Below, in pieces: positions 1 through 8,591 of a DNA stretch of 64,000 nt. This DNA is from Weissella confusa (lineage in GTDB: Bacteria; Bacillota; Bacilli; Lactobacillales; Lactobacillaceae): assembly GCA_001436895.1 (NCBI GenBank), contig JQAY01000002.1, positions 200,209 through 264,208 of the forward strand. Direction: 5' to 3'. The position numbers and the translations under genes are program-made. The notes below the pieces were generated by a model. It saw only the letters and a list, made by a program, of their open reading frames with translations, ran no database searches and was not told the origin of the DNA. Within the stretch, counting starts at the first letter, position 1; every line of letters starts with the position of its first letter.

Positions 1-2
1 CG

Positions 3-233
3 GTATTGACTGGCGTTCGTTCAGTCGGTGTCATGGGGGACGGTCGTACGTACGACTACACTATTGCCATCCGTGCTATTACGTCAGTCGACGGTATGAC
101 GGCTGACTTCGCAAAGTTGCCATGGGACATCTTGGAAGAGATTTCTCGTCGCATCGTAAACGAAGTCGACCACATCAACCGCGTCGTCTACGACATCACG
201 GCTAAGCCACCTGCAACTGTTGAATGGGAATAA
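3..233 (+). CDS. guaA: GMP synthase (glutamine-hydrolysing), C-terminal fragment
   Basis: Only the last 76 codons are present; the frame runs off the left edge, so the start lies outside the window. The visible part carries the dimerisation-domain signature of Gua[18 protein letters not shown], then [16 protein letters not shown], and the terminal KPPATVEWE that typically closes the family. GuaA aminates XMP to GMP using glutamine and ATP in the cytosol. A strong terminator follows immediately, so this is the last gene of its transcription unit. Confidence 0.95.
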   Translation, partial: VLTGVRSVGVMGDGRTYDYTIAIRAITSVDGMTADFAKLPWDILEEISRRIVNEVDHINRVVYDITAKPPATVEWE

Positions 234-249
234 TCCTTAAATAAACAGC

Positions 250-297
250 AAAGCCCTGCATCAAGGTTCAAAATGACCTTGATGCAGGGCTTTTAAT
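250..297 (+). terminator. Terminator after guaA
   Basis: An 18-bp near-perfect stem (AAAGCCCTGCATCAAGGT and its complement) around an 8-base loop is followed by TTTTAATTATT. It lies between convergent genes and probably stops transcription from both sides. Confidence 0.85.
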
Positions 298-299
298 TA

Positions 300-1079
300 T
301 TAATTCTTACGGTTATAAACCAACACCGTTAGCGGTGCGAAGATTGCAACCACCAACACACCAGCGCCAAGCACAATCCAGGCTTGGTTTGACCAAACAC
401 CTTGGTTTAGCATGACACGAGATGCCTTAATGACATATGTTACCGGGTTTAGGTTTACCAAAATTTGCATAACATGTGGCAACGTCTTAACGGGTACGAA
501 TGCGCTTGATAGGAACGTTAGCAAAAGCATCGTAATCAATGAGACACTTTCGACCATTGTTGAACTCTTGGCGACCATACCGTACAAAGCGAATACCCAG
601 CTCAAGGCCCATCCCAAGAATACATCTAGCAACACAACGACAACTACCCACCCAAATCCGGCTGCTGGGCGCCATCCCATTAGGAATCCCGTCGTCAATG
701 ACGCAACTGCAGCGATAAACAAACGCAAAATATCTGCGAATAGTTGGCCAGCCAATGGTGCGATGTGGGCAATTGGTAATGACTTCAAACGATCATAAAT
801 ACCTGAATTCATGTCGTCACTAATTTGGGTACCAGAACCTGATGCAGCTGAAATCAATGCTTGCATGAGAATTCCTGGCACAATCGTTGGCAAATAAGCG
901 TGCACGTTACCGGCAATCGCCCCACCAAATAGGTAACCAAACATCAACATGAACATCACCGGTTGCACAATAACATCCAAAAACTTGTCTGGGTTGTGTA
1001 ACGTCTTTAGCAAATTACGGTATGCCATCGTGGCCGTGTTTGCAATAATATTTGTCTTGTGTGCTTGTACATCCATCAT
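300..1079 (-). CDS. ABC-2 type exporter permease (DrrB-like)
   Basis: About 259 residues with six hydrophobic segments and the ABC-2 permease layout (cytosolic N-terminus beginning AYRNLLKTLHNPDKF, then paired transmembrane helices). It would form the membrane half of a multidrug or antibiotic exporter with the ATPase encoded just upstream. The start is placed at the ATG at 1079 because AGAAGG lies eight bases before it; longer readings overlap the ATPase gene. The gene is divergent from a MarR regulator and shares its operator region, so substrate-induced export is likely. The substrate cannot be read from sequence. Confidence 0.85.
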   Translation of the reverse strand: MMDVQAHKTNIIANTATMAYRNLLKTLHNPDKFLDVIVQPVMFMLMFGYLFGGAIAGNVHAYLPTIVPGILMQALISAASGSGTQISDDMNSGIYDRLKSLPIAHIAPLAGQLFADILRLFIAAVASLTTGFLMGWRPAAGFGWVVVVVLLDVFLGWALSWVFALYGMVAKSSTMVESVSLITMLLLTFLSSAFVPVKTLPHVMQILVNLNPVTYVIKASRVMLNQGVWSNQAWIVLGAGVLVVAIFAPLTVLVYNRKN

Positions 1080-1101
1080 GATTCTAACCTTCTTATTTCC
1101 C

Positions 1102-2004
1102 TTAATTCTTTCCAACCGTCAAAGCAAAGAACACATCATCCATAGACGGTTGTTCAACGGCCATATTCGTCATTGTGAGCCCCGCTACAGTTAGTTGGCT
1201 CAAGATACCTGCAACCTGATTCGTATCGCGTAGTGGCGCTGTGACGGTGCTATTTGCCACCTTCACCTCTTCATGCAATGCGTCAGTTACGATTTGCTTT
1301 GCCTGGTCGGCCTGTTGTGCATCCGTCATTTCCAAACGTAACTTTGCGCCCCCAACTTGGGCCTTTAACTCGGCTGGCGTACCAAGACTGACCAACTTTC
1401 CGTAGTCAATCAACGCGATGCAATCAGCTAATTCATCAGCCTCTTCCAAGTACTGCGTCGTTAGGACGATTGTTGATCCTTCTGCGACCAACTCGCGAAT
1501 GGTATCCCACATTTGCGTACGGGTGCGTGGATCAAGACCGGTCGTTGGTTCATCCAAGAAAATCAACGCTGGTCGTGAAATCAAGCTAACCGCCAAATCC
1601 AAGCGGCGACGCATACCACCTGAGAAATTCGAAATCGCCTTATCAGCTGATGCCACCAATGAAAACTCGTTCAATAATTCTTCCGTACGTTCCTTGGCCT
1701 CGCGTCGTGACAAACCATTCAAGCGTGAGAAAATCATCAAGTTTTCACGAGCAGAAATATCCTCATCAACCGATGCGTATTGACCAGTCAAGCCAAACAA
1801 CGAACGAACCACCTTAGGTTCCTTCTTAACATCGTGTCCAAAAATTTGAATCGTTCCTGACGTTGGCTTTAGCAACGTCGTCATCATGCGCAGCGTGGTT
1901 GTCTTACCCGCTCCGTTTGGTCCAAGCAAACCGAACACCTCACCACGCTTGATGTTAAATGACACGTTATCAACCGCCGTTTGCGTGCCAAATGTCTTGG
2001 TCAA
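1102..2004 (-). CDS. ABC exporter ATP-binding protein (DrrA-like), 5' end interrupted by an amber codon
   Basis: About 300 residues with Walker A (GPNGAGKTT), the signature FSGGMRRRLDLA, Walker B (LIFLDEPTTGLD) and a C-terminal extension typical of DrrA exporters. The natural start appears to be the ATG at 2037, which has AAGAAGG upstream and would read MSE-stop-YAVEIEGLTKTF: codon 4 (2026-2028) is TAG in frame. The next in-frame possible start is the TTG at 2004, which lacks a usable ribosome binding site and would remove the first beta strand. The gene may therefore be poorly expressed or inactive. It precedes the permease, with a gap of 22 bp. Confidence 0.8.
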   Translation of the reverse strand: MTKTFGTQTAVDNVSFNIKRGEVFGLLGPNGAGKTTTLRMMTTLLKPTSGTIQIFGHDVKKEPKVVRSLFGLTGQYASVDEDISARENLMIFSRLNGLSRREAKERTEELLNEFSLVASADKAISNFSGGMRRRLDLAVSLISRPALIFLDEPTTGLDPRTRTQMWDTIRELVAEGSTIVLTTQYLEEADELADCIALIDYGKLVSLGTPAELKAQVGGAKLRLEMTDAQQADQAKQIVTDALHEEVKVANSTVTAPLRDTNQVAGILSQLTVAGLTMTNMAVEQPSMDDVFFALTVGKN

Positions 2005-2068
2005 ACCTTCAATTTCAACTGCATACTATTCACTCATGATATTGCCTTCTTGTTTTCAAAATTAATTA

Positions 2069-2139
2069 TCAGGGTACCTGACGAAAATAATAATAAGGTA
2101 CCCTGATTAATATGTCAACGATTTTGTTCAGGTACCCTG
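2069..2139. promoter_or_regulatory. Three MarR-type operator half-palindromes
   Basis: The divergent promoter region carries three copies built on GGTACC: TCAGGGTACCTGA (2069-2081), AAGGTACCCTGA (2095-2106) and CAGGTACCCTG (2129-2139). The first two face each other, with flanking ATTAAT-like arms. This fits dimer binding by the adjacent MarR protein, controlling both itself and the ABC exporter. Confidence 0.6.
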
Positions 2140-2149
2140 TGTATTTTAG

Positions 2150-2178
2150 TTCATATTCGTCACGAACCCTGTTATACT
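2150..2178 (+). promoter_or_regulatory. Promoter of the MarR gene
   Basis: TTCATA and TATACT are separated by 17 bases, 35 bases ahead of the MarR start. The third operator copy lies just upstream of the -35 element. Confidence 0.5.
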
Positions 2179-2213
2179 GGCATTAGTAGAAAAATTTAAG
2201 GACGGCAAGACAC

Positions 2214-2717
2214 ATGGCTGATTTGATCGAAAAACACCAATTAGCAGCAAAACTATTTGAATTTACATCACTTCAGCACTTGGCTGATGAACAAGTTGAA
2301 CGTCACTCACCCGTTTTTCGTGGGCAAAACAAAGTCTTGGTTGCGTTAAGTGAAGGCGATAATATTTCTCAAAAGGAACTCGCTGAACGCTTGGATATGA
2401 GTGTGCAATCAACGGCTGAATTCGTCGCTAAGCTAGTTAAAAAGGACTTTGTCACTAAGACAAAGTCCCCAACTGATGGTCGTATTCAATTAATTCAGCT
2501 CACTGAAAAAGGTCGTCACGAAGCCGAAAAGAGCTTGTTTTACATCCCAGAGTATCTCGACTATCTAAGCCCTGAAGAATGGACGCAACTCGCAGCCATG
2601 CTAGATAAGATGAACGATGGCATCCGCGATCACTTGAAGCTTGATGGTATCCAAAACCTTGGTACCCGTATTATGTTAAGCCAATTGAATCGTAAGACTG
2701 AAGTCGATGATAAATAA
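2214..2717 (+). CDS. MarR-family transcriptional regulator
   Basis: This 167-residue protein has a winged helix-turn-helix: KVLVALSEGDNISQKELAERL, then recognition-helix residues MSVQSTAEFVAKL, and a wing containing KSPTDGRIQLIQLTEKG, the classic MarR DGR motif. It begins with ATG after AAGGACGG. Its position, divergent from the ABC exporter and behind three GGTACC operators, makes it the probable local repressor of the exporter. Confidence 0.85.
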   Translation: MADLIEKHQLAAKLFEFTSLQHLADEQVERHSPVFRGQNKVLVALSEGDNISQKELAERLDMSVQSTAEFVAKLVKKDFVTKTKSPTDGRIQLIQLTEKGRHEAEKSLFYIPEYLDYLSPEEWTQLAAMLDKMNDGIRDHLKLDGIQNLGTRIMLSQLNRKTEVDDK

Positions 2718-2724
2718 TATGCCT

Positions 2725-2762
2725 AATCTCGATGAGTTATCAAAAACTCATCGAGATTTTCA
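2725..2762 (+). terminator. Terminator after the MarR gene
   Basis: A 14-bp perfect stem (AATCTCGATGAGTT and complement) with a 6-base loop, followed by TTCATTTT. Confidence 0.8.
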
Positions 2763-2922
2763 TTTTGGCAGGTGATTTTAGCATGAAACCCAATAATTAC
2801 TAGACTACCATTTATTTTTTTCGTCATTATAATGATAGATATACCAACGGAAGGAGAGATATTTACAACTGAATATTACCAATGTTGTCGTGAACAGATT
2901 ATAAAAATCAAGGAGCATACTG

Positions 2923-3195
2923 ATGAACGAAAATATTTACACACAACTTGTCGCTGATTTTGCTGCAGCTAATGGCTTCACCTTTTACCAAGGCGCCCAA
3001 GCTAGCCCGGCACTCATTCGCAACTGGGAAAATGGTTCGCTGAAGATTCACTTCGTTTCCTATGGCAATGACAGCCAAACTGCTAGCTGGCATTTCATCA
3101 ACGAGGGGTTCAGCCATCCAGTTTCTCACAAGGGCACTGGTATTGATGAACTAACTGATTGGATCAACAATACAATCACACCTCAACTCGCTTAA
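2923..3195 (+). CDS. Small hypothetical protein, 90 aa
   Basis: I do not recognise this protein. It has no signal peptide or membrane segment, is acidic to neutral, and contains several tryptophans (RNWENG, SWHF, DWINN). Translation starts at an ATG preceded by AAGGAG at good spacing, and a candidate -10 TATAAT lies at 2828-2833. It stands alone between a MarR gene and a convergent peptidase gene. The open frame, strong ribosome binding site and own promoter region support a real gene. Confidence 0.65.
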   Translation: MNENIYTQLVADFAAANGFTFYQGAQASPALIRNWENGSLKIHFVSYGNDSQTASWHFINEGFSHPVSHKGTGIDELTDWINNTITPQLA

Positions 3196-3283
3196 CGATT
3201 CACGGGAGCGGTCAAATTTGACCACTTTCCCCAAACATATGGTAAAATCACCTGCCGTTTTTAAAACGATACATATTCGCCAA

Positions 3284-3299
3284 CGTTTCACGTGAAACA
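3284..3299. promoter_or_regulatory. parS-like site (15/16)
   Basis: CGTTTCACGTGAAACA differs from the parS consensus TGTTNCACGTGAAACA only in the first base. It is the leftmost of seven such sites in the window. Confidence 0.6.
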
Positions 3300-3327
3300 T
3301 CGGCACCCAAATTGACATACATATAGC

Positions 3328-3374
3328 AAATCAGCCATCCCCCAACACAAGTTGAGAGATGGCTGATTTTTTAT
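3328..3374. terminator. Bidirectional terminator between the 90-aa gene and the S9 peptidase
   Basis: A 12-bp stem, AAATCAGCCATC with its complement, encloses an 18-base loop and is followed by T-rich sequence on the plus strand and AAATAA-rich sequence on the other side. Confidence 0.65.
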
Positions 3375-5245
3375 TATTTAAGCGTCTTGTCTAACCATTC
3401 AAACATGACGGTCAATCGCGCATTGCGTAAGTTCGGTAATCCGTTACGAGACACTCCGTGCCATGATTGTGGGAAACGTACCATTTCAACCGGCGTATCC
3501 GTCAACGTCTTCACCGCCGTGAAATACATTTCCGTTTGCGCAATCGGCGTCCGTAAATCATATTCACCATGCATCATGAGTAGTGGCGTTTTAACCGTCC
3601 CAGCGTACGTAATTGGCGAGCGCTTAATCAATTCTGCTCTACCAGCTTCCGTATATGGCGTTGCGCCCATTTCGTCAGCGACAAAGTTATACCCAATGTC
3701 ACTGGCACCTGTTAGGTGTAGCCACTCTGTTACTGGTCGTTGTGAAACAGCTGCTTGGAATCGATCAGTATGACCAATTGCCCAAGTCGTCATAAAGCCA
3801 CCATACGAACCACCAATAATGATTTGTCGGGTCGCATCAATCTTATCTGAATAACGTTCAATAGCCCTATCTAAGCCCGCTAATACATCGCGATAATCTT
3901 GTTCACCATAGTGGTTTACTACTGCGTTGATAAACGCTTGGCCGTACGTCGTTGAACCATGTGGATTCGTAAAGACAACGTTGTAGCCCGCTTCCGCAAA
4001 ACGTTGGAATTCCCAGAAGAACGCATCCCCATAAGCACCATGAGGACCGCCGTGAACATATAGCACAACTGGTGCCGGATCCTCTGAATGCGCTGGCAAA
4101 AACCATCCATCCACATCCGAACCGTCTTCACTATCAAAAGTGAATTTTTCAGCTGCCGTAAACGACAACGTCGGATTAGCATCATAACGCACCGTTTGTG
4201 CATGCGTGTCTAAATCGACTGTAATCAAACGGCTTGGGTGGCTCGTATCTTGTTGCGCAATCACCAATTCTCGATCAGCAATCGTAAAATCAGTTAGCAA
4301 TTGTGGCTCATCCAGTAATCGCGTAATCTCGCCAGCTATCGTTCCTTGATAAAGACGCGTATGTCCGTGATACCCCGCCTCAAAGATGTAGGTTTCGGAA
4401 TCTAACCAACGCACATGGCGTCCTTGTCCCTGCACAATGACATCAGAATTAGGTTCTGCTAACAATTCTTCGTCATCAAAAACCAATCGTGTTTGATGAC
4501 CATCATAATAATGCAGGCTCACTGCCCGTCGATTAGGATATTGATCATCGTTGCCGAGAATCAATATTTGCGTTGCATCTGGTGCAATTGTCGCTTCATA
4601 CACCTGTGCCAAATTCGTGGGCACTGTGGTTTTCGTCTTAGTTTCAAAATCAATCGTGCGTAATTCTGAACGATATTCGTGAGCGTCCTCATCATTCGTT
4701 TGCACAATAATTACCGCCTGCGTATCAGTCGCATCTGCAATCTTAACCGGCAACGAGAACGTGCCCAATAAACGTGTCACCCCTGAAACCGTGGCTTGAT
4801 AAATCTCAAAGCGACGTTGCTCATCGATAAAGCCCACTCCGTCATCTTTATAATGACGCTTCGTATAATATCGCACCGTTGGTCGCTCGCTGACGGCATT
4901 AAACGATGCTTGTGTTTCAACTTGAACAGCAAACACAACACCTGCCCCATCAGGTATTGGCACAAAACTCGTGATGTGATCACTTTGATGCGTTAATTGC
5001 ACCGTTTCGCCATCAACAGAACGGCGGTATAGTTGCCCATCATGCTGATAGAAAATGGCCTGTGTCGTTCCTTGCAAATCGGTCGCGTCATTTACCAACG
5101 TGGTTGTATCCGTCTCGTTCACAACCACCAAATTCGTTTGATAACGATTCTCAATTTCGTCCGCGACACTTTCCGTCGCATATAGCGTTTGACCAACAAT
5201 CGTTGGACGTGCGATTCCCCTGATGTCTCCTAGTGCTGTTGCCAT
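3374..5245 (-). CDS. S9 family peptidase (prolyl oligopeptidase / acylaminoacyl peptidase type)
   Basis: 623 residues. The N-terminal ~360 residues are a beta-propeller-like domain; the C-terminal alpha/beta-hydrolase domain carries HGGPHGAYGD (oxyanion region), GGSYGG with nucleophile Ser480, Asp563 in GEYDLRTP and His596 in SWHGVSR. No signal peptide is seen, so it should act in the cytosol on oligopeptides. The start is the ATG at 5245, with GAGGGG upstream. It lies 22 bp after metQ with no terminator between, so it is probably transcribed from the methionine T-box promoter, fitting a role in releasing amino acids from imported peptides. Confidence 0.9.
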   Translation of the reverse strand: MATALGDIRGIARPTIVGQTLYATESVADEIENRYQTNLVVVNETDTTTLVNDATDLQGTTQAIFYQHDGQLYRRSVDGETVQLTHQSDHITSFVPIPDGAGVVFAVQVETQASFNAVSERPTVRYYTKRHYKDDGVGFIDEQRRFEIYQATVSGVTRLLGTFSLPVKIADATDTQAVIIVQTNDEDAHEYRSELRTIDFETKTKTTVPTNLAQVYEATIAPDATQILILGNDDQYPNRRAVSLHYYDGHQTRLVFDDEELLAEPNSDVIVQGQGRHVRWLDSETYIFEAGYHGHTRLYQGTIAGEITRLLDEPQLLTDFTIADRELVIAQQDTSHPSRLITVDLDTHAQTVRYDANPTLSFTAAEKFTFDSEDGSDVDGWFLPAHSEDPAPVVLYVHGGPHGAYGDAFFWEFQRFAEAGYNVVFTNPHGSTTYGQAFINAVVNHYGEQDYRDVLAGLDRAIERYSDKIDATRQIIIGGSYGGFMTTWAIGHTDRFQAAVSQRPVTEWLHLTGASDIGYNFVADEMGATPYTEAGRAELIKRSPITYAGTVKTPLLMMHGEYDLRTPIAQTEMYFTAVKTLTDTPVEMVRFPQSWHGVSRNGLPNLRNARLTVMFEWLDKTLK

Positions 5246-5267
5246 TCAAATCCCCTCGATTTTGTGA

Positions 5268-6161
5268 TTAGTTTGATGATGCTGATGACGCATCGCTAGC
5301 CGTATCGGCCGTCACAACCGTAGCCTTAGGTGCACCCTTCCAAGCTGCGATTTCCGTACCATTGTTGTGGTCGTTGATGTATTGCCCAACTTCCTTCGTT
5401 TGGTATGACTTTACCAAAGCCTTAATATACCACTTCTTAGCATCATCATGACGCGCTGCAATAATGTTCACCCATTGGTGTGATTGCTTGTTGTTTGCAT
5501 TCCAAACGTAGATGGCTGAGTTCGGGTTGCGACCAGCTGCTTCAACGAATGTGGCTGAAATAACGGCGGCGTCAACTGAATTCAAGCTAGCCAACGTTTG
5601 ATCCGCCGCCAATTCCTTCACGTGCAAATTCTTAGAACTTGAAACGATATCGCGAACCGTTGGGCTTGTAACGCCTTCCTTGATCTTAATCAAGCCAGCT
5701 GCTTGCAACAAGAACAAAGCGCGCGCCTCGTTAGTTGGGTCGTTGGCCACAGCAATCGTACCGCCATCTGGAATATCCTTCACTGACTTGTACTTATCTG
5801 AGTACAAACGACCAGGTCCCAAAACCGTCTCACCAACTGGTTGCAAGTCTGCCTTGTGTGCCTTATTCCAATCTGACAAGAAGGCGTAGTGTTGGAACGC
5901 ATTCGCATCAATATTACCTTGCTTCAAGGCTGCGTTTGGTTGGTTGAAGTCCGTAAAGGTAATCAACTTAATCTTGATACCGCGCTTCTCACCATTCTTC
6001 TTAACGATGTTCCAAACGGCTTGATCTGTCTTAGATGGTGAATTAATTCCCACCTTCACCGTCTTCAATTCCTTTGCTGATGCCACAACTGATGTTGCTG
6101 GGATAACTGCGCCGGCCACTGCCAATGCTAGAACTGCACTTGTAATAATCTTCTTGCTCAT
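5268..6161 (-). CDS. metQ: Methionine ABC transporter substrate-binding protein, MetQ/NlpA family, without lipobox
   Basis: About 297 residues: an N-terminal signal (MSKKIITSAVLALAVAG...) and then the NlpA fold with VKVGINSPSKTDQAVW, FTDFNQPNAALKQGNIDANAFQH and VGETVLGPGRLYS, all typical of MetQ. MetQ captures methionine and delivers it to MetI/MetN, which are not in this window. Family members in Firmicutes are normally lipoproteins, but this one has no cysteine after the h-region; an AxA-type site (VVASA) is present instead. The start is the ATG at 6161, with GGAGAG upstream. The gene follows a methionine-type T-box. Confidence 0.9.
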   Translation of the reverse strand: MSKKIITSAVLALAVAGAVIPATSVVASAKELKTVKVGINSPSKTDQAVWNIVKKNGEKRGIKIKLITFTDFNQPNAALKQGNIDANAFQHYAFLSDWNKAHKADLQPVGETVLGPGRLYSDKYKSVKDIPDGGTIAVANDPTNEARALFLLQAAGLIKIKEGVTSPTVRDIVSSSKNLHVKELAADQTLASLNSVDAAVISATFVEAAGRNPNSAIYVWNANNKQSHQWVNIIAARHDDAKKWYIKALVKSYQTKEVGQYINDHNNGTEIAAWKGAPKATVVTADTASDASSASSN

Positions 6162-6232
6162 AATTTCCACTCTCCGTTTAAACCCAATTTATTAACCTAT
6201 CTTTGGGGGCTGCTTATTTGGCCGAATAAATA

Positions 6233-6535
6233 AAAACCCGGGGACCATGTCTTATGACACAATCCCCGGGACGAAATGACTCGTGTTACCACCCAGTTTT
6301 CTTATTCAGTCACCCAAATAAGCTTACACGTACGCCTTCAAGCTGGACTAGTCGACAGCCGCCGGAAATACGTTGGCGCTATAACGGGCGCACCCGGTAA
6401 CCACTTACAGAACCTGCTCGCAGTCACACACTAACTCAGAGACCATTTTCACGATTTGCCAATCACTAGCTTTCACCAAACGCTAGCTCTCTGCAGATTT
6501 TTCAATCGCTACTACATCTCGTCTTCGTTGATGTT
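6233..6535 (-). ncRNA. T-box leader upstream of metQ, probably tRNA-Met specific
   Basis: Read on the minus strand, the leader has a stem I with the GAGAGCTAGCG...GGTGAAAGC elements, the T-box core GGGTGGTAACACG (6282-6294), and a terminator with a CCCGGGGA stem (6237-6270) followed by TTTTTATTTATT. The likely specifier codon is ATG (6444-6446) in the context GAAAATGG, which fits the methionine transporter gene downstream. Uncharged tRNA-Met would favour the antiterminator and turn on metQ and the following peptidase. This region accounts for the 470-base gene-free stretch here. Confidence 0.9.
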
Positions 6536-6635
6536 GATTATGATATGCTCATACTTTTAATTTGTCAACAACTTTTGTCATCGTTTTCTAATTTTGGTTG
6601 TGATACGATTTAATAAAAGAAATCTGGAACCCAAA

Positions 6636-7010
6636 ATGACATTTGAAGAACTAACTAATTTAGCAAAAGAAAAAGTAAATCCTCGTGAACTGACACCAAA
6701 TTGTTATGTCGCCTCCGTCGCATGTGCATTAGAAACCGAGGACGGCCACGTGTACACTGGTGTTTCAATTGATTCCTCAAGCAGTTTGGGGTTTTGTGCG
6801 GAGCATGGTGCAATCGCCGATATGATTCAGCATAATGAATCTCGCGTTGTTCGTTGCGTTGCTGTTCATTACAGCGGGAAAATTTATGCGCCATGCGGGC
6901 GTTGCCGACAATTCTTTTATAATATTAATCCAGATAACTTGGCAACTGAATTCTTATTACCAGACAACAAGTCGACAGATTTGGCCACGCTATTACCCTA
7001 CATAAACTAA
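6636..7010 (+). CDS. Cytidine deaminase-like protein
   Basis: 124 residues with the zinc-binding signature of the cytidine deaminase fold: Cys54-Ala-Glu56 in FCAEHGA and Cys87/Cys90 in PCGRC. Glu56 would be the proton shuttle. The family includes cytidine deaminase and blasticidin-S-type deaminases; the length and the CAEHGA form do not settle which nucleoside is used. The ATG at 6636 is chosen because the open frame upstream lies inside the divergent T-box promoter region; the ribosome binding site (CTGGA) is weak. A terminator follows directly. Confidence 0.8.
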   Translation: MTFEELTNLAKEKVNPRELTPNCYVASVACALETEDGHVYTGVSIDSSSSLGFCAEHGAIADMIQHNESRVVRCVAVHYSGKIYAPCGRCRQFFYNINPDNLATEFLLPDNKSTDLATLLPYIN

Positions 7011-7011
7011 A

Positions 7012-7046
7012 AAATAAGGTGCTCAATAATTTTGAGCACCTTATTT
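7012..7046. terminator. Bidirectional terminator
   Basis: A 15-bp perfect stem, AAATAAGGTGCTCAA and its complement, around TAATT serves the convergent deaminase and ABC importer genes. Confidence 0.85.
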
Positions 7047-7049
7047 CAT

Positions 7050-8573
7050 TTAATCTATCAAACCATGCTGCTTCAAGTAATCATGGGCAACATCCCCAGC
7101 CTTTTTATGCTGAACCGTTACTTCATAATTCATTTGAATCATATCATCTTCTGAAATCTTACCAGCCAACTTATTCAAGCTCTTCTTAATGCTTGGATAC
7201 TTCTGCAATGTCGCATCGTTAACCAACGGCGCACCTTGGTAAGGTGGGAAGAATTGCTTATCGTCTTTCAACGACACCAAATCATCCTGCTTCAATTGCG
7301 GATCAGTCGTATAAGCATCCGTCACATCAACTTGCTTATTGGCAACCGCCTCATAACGCAAACTTGATTCCATCGTAACAACCTTGCTGAAGTTCAAATC
7401 GTACGCCTTTTGCAAACCAGGGTAACCATCGGACAACTTGGCGAAATCCGGGTCGAACCCGGCTGCAAATTGGGCATCAACCTTCTTCAAATCAGACGTC
7501 GTTTTCAGTCCATACTTCTTAGCGTCAGCCTTACGAACCGCCAACGCGTACGTGTTTTGATACTTCATTGGTTGCAAATAATCCAAATTATCCTGTTGCT
7601 TCAACAACTTCTTGCCACGCTCATAAGCCGTGACGGGGTCATGTGGAATATGACCATCTGTCTTAACCAATGATTGCAAAACCGTTCCGGTAAACTCAGG
7701 ATAAATATCAACCTGACCACTCTTCAACGCCTTATACAAGAACGTCGTTCCACCAAAATTAGGCTTTAGTTGCACCTTCAAGCGTGGATTATCTTGCTGA
7801 ATCAAATCCTTATACATATTGATTAGAATTTCAGGCTCACCACCCAATTTTCCAGCAATCGTAATCGTGCCGGCTGGTTGAACAATTGCACGATAACCAG
7901 CGACGCCACCAAAAATCACAATCAAGCTGGCAATTACAATGCCGATACGCTTTAGTGACAACTTGCTTAGTAGCTTAATACCCCAAGAGAATACCAACGC
8001 CAACAAAGCTGACAAGATAGCCCCCAACAACAATTCAGCGTTGTTATTGGTTTGAATTCCCAACATGATGAAGGTTCCCAAACCACCACCACCAATCAAG
8101 GCAGCTAAGGTTGCGGTTCCAATAATCATCACCATCGCAATACGCAATCCTGACATAATCATCGGCATTGCCAACGGCAACTGAACGCGGAACAGCTTGA
8201 AGCGCTTCGATAAGCCAAACGCATCTGCCGCTTCCAACAATGTTGGATCAATCCCCGTCAAACCAGCATAGGCGTTTTGAAAAATCGGCATAATCGCGTA
8301 CAACACTAACGCAATGACTGACGGCACCGTTCCGATACCCACAAACGGAATTAACGCTCCTAGAATCGCCAAACTTGGAATCGTTTGAATGACCCCGGCG
8401 ATTTGAAGCACCCACTCACCGGCACGGCGATGATTCATCAAGCCGATAGCCAATGGTAGGGCAATGATTGCTGCAATCACAATCGCTAACAAAGAAAGCA
8501 GTACGTGTTCACGCAACGCCGTCAATATATCGCCAGATTGTGTTGTCAGCATGTGTAACATATCTGCTAACAT
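7050..8573 (-). CDS. Fused permease and substrate-binding protein of a betaine/choline/ergothioneine-type ABC importer
   Basis: About 507 residues. Residues 1-210 form an OpuC/OpuB-type permease with six membrane segments and the EAA-like loop EAADAFGLSKRFKLFRVQLP. A linking membrane segment is followed by an OpuAC/OpuC-type binding domain (ITIAGKLGGEPEILINMY, PNFGGTTFLYKALKSG, DIYPEFTGTV). Such fusions import compatible solutes, and the ergothioneine transporter EgtU of streptococci has the same architecture, so that substrate is an open alternative. The exact start is uncertain: GTG at 8579, ATG at 8573 and a later ATG all lie close to a GGGG tract. The gene follows its ATPase with a short gap. 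Confidence 0.85.
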   Translation of the reverse strand: MLADMLHMLTTQSGDILTALREHVLLSLLAIVIAAIIALPLAIGLMNHRRAGEWVLQIAGVIQTIPSLAILGALIPFVGIGTVPSVIALVLYAIMPIFQNAYAGLTGIDPTLLEAADAFGLSKRFKLFRVQLPLAMPMIMSGLRIAMVMIIGTATLAALIGGGGLGTFIMLGIQTNNNAELLLGAILSALLALVFSWGIKLLSKLSLKRIGIVIASLIVIFGGVAGYRAIVQPAGTITIAGKLGGEPEILINMYKDLIQQDNPRLKVQLKPNFGGTTFLYKALKSGQVDIYPEFTGTVLQSLVKTDGHIPHDPVTAYERGKKLLKQQDNLDYLQPMKYQNTYALAVRKADAKKYGLKTTSDLKKVDAQFAAGFDPDFAKLSDGYPGLQKAYDLNFSKVVTMESSLRYEAVANKQVDVTDAYTTDPQLKQDDLVSLKDDKQFFPPYQGAPLVNDATLQKYPSIKKSLNKLAGKISEDDMIQMNYEVTVQHKKAGDVAHDYLKQHGLID

Positions 8574-8591
8574 CCCCACACTCTACTTTCT

